A stretch of 64,000 bases of DNA from Papio anubis (taxonomy: Eukaryota > Chordata > Mammalia > Primates > Cercopithecidae), in NCBI RefSeq assembly GCF_008728515.1, contig NC_044981.1, forward strand, positions 115,042,385 to 115,106,384, in the 5' to 3' direction. The translations under genes and the position numbers were made by a program. Under the pieces are notes generated by a model, which did no database searches, was not told the origin of the DNA, and was given only the letters and a program-made list of their open reading frames with translations. Every line of letters begins with the position of its first letter. Position 1 is the stretch's first letter. Below, one piece after another: positions 58,168 to 64,000 of the stretch.

Positions 58168-58912
58168 GTAAGGGGGAAAAAAAACTGGTCAATATTATTT
58201 ATATTGTGCATTTATCTAAACTATTTGAAAACAAATTAAGATCTGTACCTATGTTTCAAGTTCTCACTAAGATTTGTTAATTTGCTTATAATGATTCCTT
58301 TTCAGAATGAATGAGGGAGATTTAAGTGACCGTACCCTGGACTTTGTTCCTTAGCCTTCAATTGCCTCACATTATTGCTTGTTTCACCTTAATTTATTTG
58401 CTTTCATTTATAAACCATAGAAGCACACACATCTCCTTTGAAGAAATCTATGTATAGAGAGCTAAATTTAAAAAGTTGAAACAGTAGATCCATGACATAT
58501 TTTGAAAAATGCAATGCTTCAAACACTGAAAGTTTCCCAGTTGTAAAACATACCTCAGAAAAATAAATCCTCACAGTTTAGCTTTATTTGTTATTATAAA
58601 CTTAGACATGAAATAGAGAAAGGAGGTTAAGTTCTACGAACTTAACAAAATAAGTGATTGCTCTGGTAGATTGAGAAGAACAAACTATGTCAGATAGTCA
58701 AAGGGAGAGCCCAGAAAAGGGAAAGTCCTATCAAGTCTTGAAACTGCTGCAGGAGAAAAAGTAAGTCTATAGTAAATTCACCAGTCAGAAAAGCATATCC
58801 CTGTTGGCATATTAATATAGCCATTATAACATGGGAGTAGATGATCTCTCAACTGAAATTATTTTACAAAATGTTCAATTTTTTATACCAGATACTTTTC
58901 TAGAACAGCATC
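58168..58912. other. single-copy AT-rich DNA
   Basis: Nothing recognised. Confidence 0.5.
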
Positions 58913-58927
58913 AATAGTCATTGAAAA

Positions 58928-59237
58928 GGGCCGGGAGTGGTGGTTCATGCCTGTAATCCCAGCACATTGGGAAGTCAAGGCAGGCGGATCACTTGAGGTC
59001 AGGAGTTTGAGACCAGCCTGGCCATGATGATGAAATCCCATCTCTACTAAAAATACAAAAATTAGCTGGCGTGGTGGCACATGCCTATAATCCCAGCTAC
59101 TCGGGAGGCTGAGATAGGAGAATCATTTGCACCTGGGAGGCAGAGCTTGCAGTGAGCAGAGATCACGTCACTGTACTCCAGCCTGGGCAACAGCGTGAGA
59201 CTCCATCTCAAAAAACAAGAAACAAAAAACAAACAAA
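58928..59237 (+). mobile_element. AluS
   Basis: Forward, full-length, CA-rich tail, perfect 15-bp duplications aatagtcattgaaaa at 58913-58927 and 59238-59252. Confidence 0.95.
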
Positions 59238-59261
59238 AATAGTCATTGAAAAAGTATTTTT

Positions 59262-59345
59262 AGCAGGAATTACAATTGCCCTAGGCGCTGAGAATATGGT
59301 GATGAAAAAGACATAGTTCTTACCCTCTGGAAACTTACAATCAAG
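59262..59345 (+). repeat. possible L2-like fragment
   Basis: ccctaggcgctgagaatatg, then gttcttaccctctggaaact and tacaatcaag resemble an old LINE piece. Confidence 0.4.
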
Positions 59346-59378
59346 CCGAAAATATATGAATTAAACAAATAAACACAC

Positions 59379-59381
59379 AAA

Positions 59382-59416
<35 letters not shown>

Positions 59417-59419
59417 ATA
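59379..59419. repeat. AAAT microsatellite
   Basis: About ten uninterrupted aaat units. Confidence 0.97.
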
Positions 59420-62406
59420 CTCAAACCCCAAAACTAAATCTAACAGGAAAATAACATTCATTTTGTTGATATTCACTGTACAATCAATTCTGCAAGCAAG
59501 CAGATATTTTTCAAAGCTTAAAATATCATATATAAAACTGTAGATGAGGAATGAAATTAGTGTTAACATAATTTATGTACAAATAATTATTAGTTCTCAT
59601 AATTCTGAAATTTTATTTTATAACATATCAGAGAAAGAGAAAGGTGAGAAGCAAGAAAATTGGAAGAATGCTAATATATTTCCTCATTTGGGGTTTTACT
59701 TCATTAATTGTCTTTTACTTTATTTTACTTTGGCTACCATAGGCGCTTTTCCACATTCCATGTATCATTCATTTATCTTTATATCATTTATATCTTTTTG
59801 TTATTTATAATATAAATTATTATAATTAATACTTTAACTCCCACAATTATCACAGAGTATTGAAGAAATAGTGATTAAAAATATCTAGATAATATGGACT
59901 TATTTAAAGAAAAACCATGGTAATGTTGATTAGCTTAAATGTGGAGTTCAGGTGGAGAGATTTTAGCCTCTCCATTCCACAATTTCTTTGTAAACATCCA
60001 TAGAGCTGTTTCACATGAACATCAATATAGATATTTCTACTTTTTTCCCTTATGGAGGGCACAAACATATTTTTCTAAGGGTAAAATTTTGTAAGACTTG
60101 GTATTTTTTGAATGTATGTGTACTAGGGTTTCTCCCCACTCTCTTAAAATAAGTAAAACATTTCTGTTTCCAGAGCTTTCCAAATACACACACCCTGACA
60201 AATTGGTTTGTGATGATATGAGACTAGGCAGTTTGCCCATAATTGAAGACATTTTGCCAGCAAGTCACAGGCTGCCAAGAGCAGCAGCAGCACCACTGTG
60301 AATATGAGCGTATGATCCCTATGTAAATATTGGGGCTTTCTGTCCTTTCCAAAGCAATGATTGAAGCCCAGATGACTGGCAGATACCTTAATTAATCATG
60401 GCGCCCTACAGTGGCCATCCTTAAGGAAGACTGATATCTCAGCTTCTAAAACTCACCTCATTTTTTGATGTGACCCATTTTTTTCTGTCATGACCATGTT
60501 GTTCTGAACGGCGACATGAAGAAACTTTGATTTAAATTACAACCTTTATCTTTTTTGAGATGCTTTCAACAGGATTTATGTCAACACTGAATTTTTACTT
60601 TTTCACCAACTGTTTTTAGCCTTCATAGTGTGAATGTATGTATATATTCTCTCTCTTAAAAGTGAAATGGCATGAGGTCTTAAGAAAATCAAAGTTCTTT
60701 AGGAATTCATCAAATATAATTTATATGCAAGTAATTCAAGACCAAAACTCAGAATCCTTTTTTAAATGATGAAGAAATGGATGGTTTTTAATATTGTATA
60801 TGGGGCTTGTTCCTCCTGCCAAGAAGGGAGTGAATTGCTACTCCATGGAACACTTTTTTCTCAGGCCATGAAGGGGTGATTTCCTATGCCAGAATAGCAA
60901 TTTATTAAATAAATTCCTAGTGGCCTAAGATAGTTAATGCACCTTCTAAACAGGAGCCCTCTGGCGCCTTCCCGTTAGTAGTTCTTGCCCATTACATAGA
61001 GTTCGTAAGAGTCAGTACTGAGCCCATCACAGCTCTTAAGAGCAAACTCTTATTCTGTTTGGTGAGATCAGTTATTGACTTTGGGGAAATGTTTTCTGAC
61101 TAAACCTATTGGAAGGGGTTCATGCTGTTCATCCTTTCCTGTCTCCATTCCCTCTGATAACAGTTACAGTGGCATTTGGAGTTACCTCTATAACTTTTCA
61201 CTTGAACTTGCAATGTTTAAAAATCCTCCACTCCTTTCCATCCCTCTCAAGAACAGAACCTCCATATAAGTGCCATGATATTCTCCACATTCTTATGTCA
61301 CTATTAATGGGTCTCAATCTTTTGTCTGCCCCGACACACCTCTCATAAGGAAGAGTGGCTCATGGAAGTGGGTGAGACATTGAGTGGAGGGTGGGGACAA
61401 GGCACATAGAGTCAACATGAGTGGGTACGATTTATAGAAGAGCTCTCTCCCATCCTCCAAATGCTTCTAGTACACTCATACATTTAGACATCCTGAAGTA
61501 TTAAGAACCACTGGTTTGTAACAGCTGTTTTTACCAGCAGCTACTTTTGCAAAATCAACAGATTTTTCTCTCATGTGCCTTCTTTCCTTTCGGTCACATT
61601 TTCTAATAAAGGTTTTATAGCTGGTAACATATCTGCCATGGATAACACACAAGTTATATTTTGCTAATTACAGAGCTAATCTAATTAGCGGTCTGAAACT
61701 CTCTAAAGGAAAATACATACCCTCATTTATTTACTCTAAGAAGGCATATTATACTAAAAAAAAAGTATATCATTATAATGCACCTATTAATTCATCATTG
61801 ATAAAATGCTGTGTGAATCAGATGAACAAATGCCACCTACAGCTGGCACTGTCTCAGATCCCCATTAGCTGATAATAAGGACTGTGGGCTAGGACTGGCC
61901 AAGGCAATGATGGTGAGGCCAGAGCAGCCCTGGCCAGTCCAGGTTTCTGGGAAGTGGGGGGAGGACATGGGCTGAGCCAGCTGCAGGCTAAGTGGCCACT
62001 GTTCAGTACTCCGATGCTGTGGTCTTTGGCATGAGGATAAGAAGCATACGTGGCAAAGAGTGACAGAAGCAGTGGATCAAATCACAAAGATTAAAGAATT
62101 TCCTCATCAATATAATATAAGATAAAGGCAAAAGATAGTTCTTTGACAAACAAAAGCAAGTGCTTGGTTAACATCATCTGAATGATGTTTATGAACTTCC
62201 CATCACAGTGTACGAAATGCTTAGGGTGTTACTTGTTTAGTGGGTTATATTAATAATATATTAATGTATGGAAGTAATACATGCTCAATGCTGATATCCA
62301 CTAATAAAGGAAAAATAATAAAAATGCCTATAGTCACAGCAATCAGAGATAGGAACTGTTAACATACGCCGTTTGACTTCCCAGTATTTTTCCTAGATGT
62401 GTAGAC
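59420..62406. other. 3 kb single-copy DNA
   Basis: No transposon recognised. It holds a TAATTA inverted pair at 61663-61689 and a 10-bp inverted repeat at 61892-61940. Frames of 60-88 codons (59544, 60098, 61075, 61109) are featureless. Confidence 0.5.
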
Positions 62407-62433
62407 TATATATATATATATTTTTTTTTTTTT
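62407..62433. repeat. TA run followed by T run
   Basis: tatatatatatata then about 13 T. Confidence 0.92.
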
Positions 62434-62618
62434 CTAAAATCATATGCTCTGAAGTACTTCAGAGTATTTTACAGTCTTTCTTAAACTTGGCAATATAAAT
62501 GAACATTTTTATTTATACATGTTTTAGAAATGGAAAGATACTCAAGAAATTCATCATTTATTTGTCAAAGAGGATTGACTAGTTGTTTTTACTAATAAAT
62601 TTCTTCAAAGTAAATAGC

Positions 62619-62623
<5 letters not shown>

Positions 62624-62664
<41 letters not shown>
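62624..62664 (+). repeat. TG microsatellite, about 20 units
   Basis: Uninterrupted TG dinucleotides, long enough to be length-variable. Confidence 0.97.
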
Positions 62665-62667
<3 letters not shown>

Positions 62668-64000
62668 AAAATTCCACTTTTTCACCTTTTATCAGGTCAC
62701 TTATTCTAGACCAATAGACCTAGAGCATAAATTTCTCCCGCTGTTCATTTTACCACTCTATGGGGTAGAATGGCAATAAGTTATAAAGTAGTTGATGAGT
62801 ATTTTCTCATTTCAGTACAGGGCTGATGGTTCCTGCATTAAAAATTACCTGTAACCTTCTAGATCTATCTTTCAGGTAGTTATCCATGTAATTTAATATG
62901 CTGGTCCAGGCGTATTAGAGTCAGCTAAATATATGGATTGTGTGTGTCAGCTCTTTCTCATAAATAATAATGTTGTACTTTCTCTCTCAAAACAATTGGC
63001 TGCCACGATGACAACTTATTGTAGAAAAAACAAAGAGGATCCTTAATACTTTTTAAATAATAAAAATTAGAATGTGGTAAGCTCAAAGGCCTAGCAATTA
63101 CGTTCCACTTGTTTAGAATGTAATCCAAATTCTCACATTAATTCCATGCTGTGTGTTTAAATTTTAGTTCACTGAGGCTTACTGATTAGATCAGATACAT
63201 CTAGTAGCATTTCTTTCCATATCTAGCTAACTATGGTATTGGATTAGCAACAATTCCCTTCAGAGCCCTGATGTGGCATCTGGAGAAACAGCTGCTCAGT
63301 TTCATGTTAAAGAGATATTCACGGAATGAAATGTCTATGTGTAAAACTAGATATGGATTTTATATGTCCTGTTTTTATTTAATGAAAGGGTATATTGCTT
63401 TAAGAAATCATTAAGTCTTTTAATGTTTATTTATATTTTCATTTTGCATAACAAGGTTTTCTCAGACGCAGACGCTGATGCCACCCAGATCCCAACATAC
63501 TCCACGTGCCTGAAATACATGTGTTTTCTAGGACCTGCAAAGGTCATGTCTGAGCTGTACACTGTGGCAGGCACATGTTACAGACCCCACTGTCCTCACA
63601 AACAAGTGCTGCTGACCATGAACACGGGGCCTCTGAACACAGTGCTGACCCAACCCCAAGTCTTACTCTCTGCTTAGGGCTCTGCACCTTAGGCATTCCA
63701 GGACACACTTCTATAGAGTTTTCAAAATTAGAATCATGCACTTCCAATAGAAACGGCAGAGAGAAAAAGCCAAAACAAGTATTGTGCTTGATTCTGGCTT
63801 TTACTTTAGTCAACGGGAAATACCTAAAGCTCCTCTTCACTTTACAGCCCCAAAACTGACTGCTGCTAAGAAGTCCTTCTTCAGATAAGACTGGACAGAT
63901 TGGCTTTCCTAAAGCCCAATGCCAACTTCAAATGCACAACTCACTTGCACCGGGATGCTTTTTATGAGAATGTTCACATTAGCTCCATTCAAACATAAAA
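62665..64000. other. single-copy DNA to the window end
   Basis: No transposon recognised. Two overlapping opposed frames at 63423-63859 (84-98 codons) have no domain I know. ttttctcag before 63466 is acceptor-like, but no coding support follows. Confidence 0.45.

Overview
This window is non-coding nuclear DNA from a primate, most likely an Old World monkey (macaque, baboon or guenon type). The primate call rests on more than 20 Alu copies of several ages, L1 copies with primate-type 3' ends, and solo MaLR LTRs (THE1/MST/MLT1 type) over an older layer of MIR, L2, Tigger-like and hAT-like fragments. The Old World monkey call rests mainly on the young AluY at 1501-1828. Its right arm reads gagatccggccactgcac, a change I associate with the cercopithecid AluYR lineages, and it also carries ctcaagcctg at the start and aatggcataaac in the right arm.

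I found no intact protein-coding gene, rRNA, tRNA, CRISPR array or CpG island. Nearly every long reading frame falls in an Alu, an L1 remnant, a minisatellite or a polypyrimidine tract. Three places could hide an exon and are marked as weak candidates: 3644-3826 (-), 15285-15480 (+) and the CpG-bearing patch at 32582-32673. The sequence alone cannot tell whether the window is intergenic or lies in a large intron.

Layout. 1-10 kb is AT-rich single-copy DNA with a polypyrimidine tract, four Alu pieces and some MIR. 10-22 kb holds an ancient L1 split by a MaLR solo LTR, several Alus, a 5'-inverted L1, a strong G-quadruplex motif, a second solo LTR and a Tigger-like element. 22-33 kb holds a Z-DNA-type CA tract, L2 and MIR copies, a third solo LTR, an old L1 split by a Tigger-like element and an Alu, and further Alus. 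33-46 kb holds an Alu, an MLT1-like LTR, a 1.8-kb antisense L1, microsatellites, a minisatellite and two long single-copy stretches. 46.8-50.2 kb is a nested L1 complex: an older L1 with an inverted 5' end was hit by a second, 5'-truncated L1 that carries about 200 bp of foreign 3' flank with its own AATAAA and poly(A), the hallmark of 3' transduction. 50-64 kb holds more Alus, one of them split by an L1 fragment, plus MIR/L2 pieces, microsatellites and single-copy DNA.

No gene set here works together as a system. The most informative content is the retrotransposon record: nesting order, target-site duplications, inversion, transduction and chimerism. A few non-repeat motifs are also worth checking: a 30-bp perfect palindrome, clustered TAAT homeodomain-type sites, a G4 motif and a CpG cluster.
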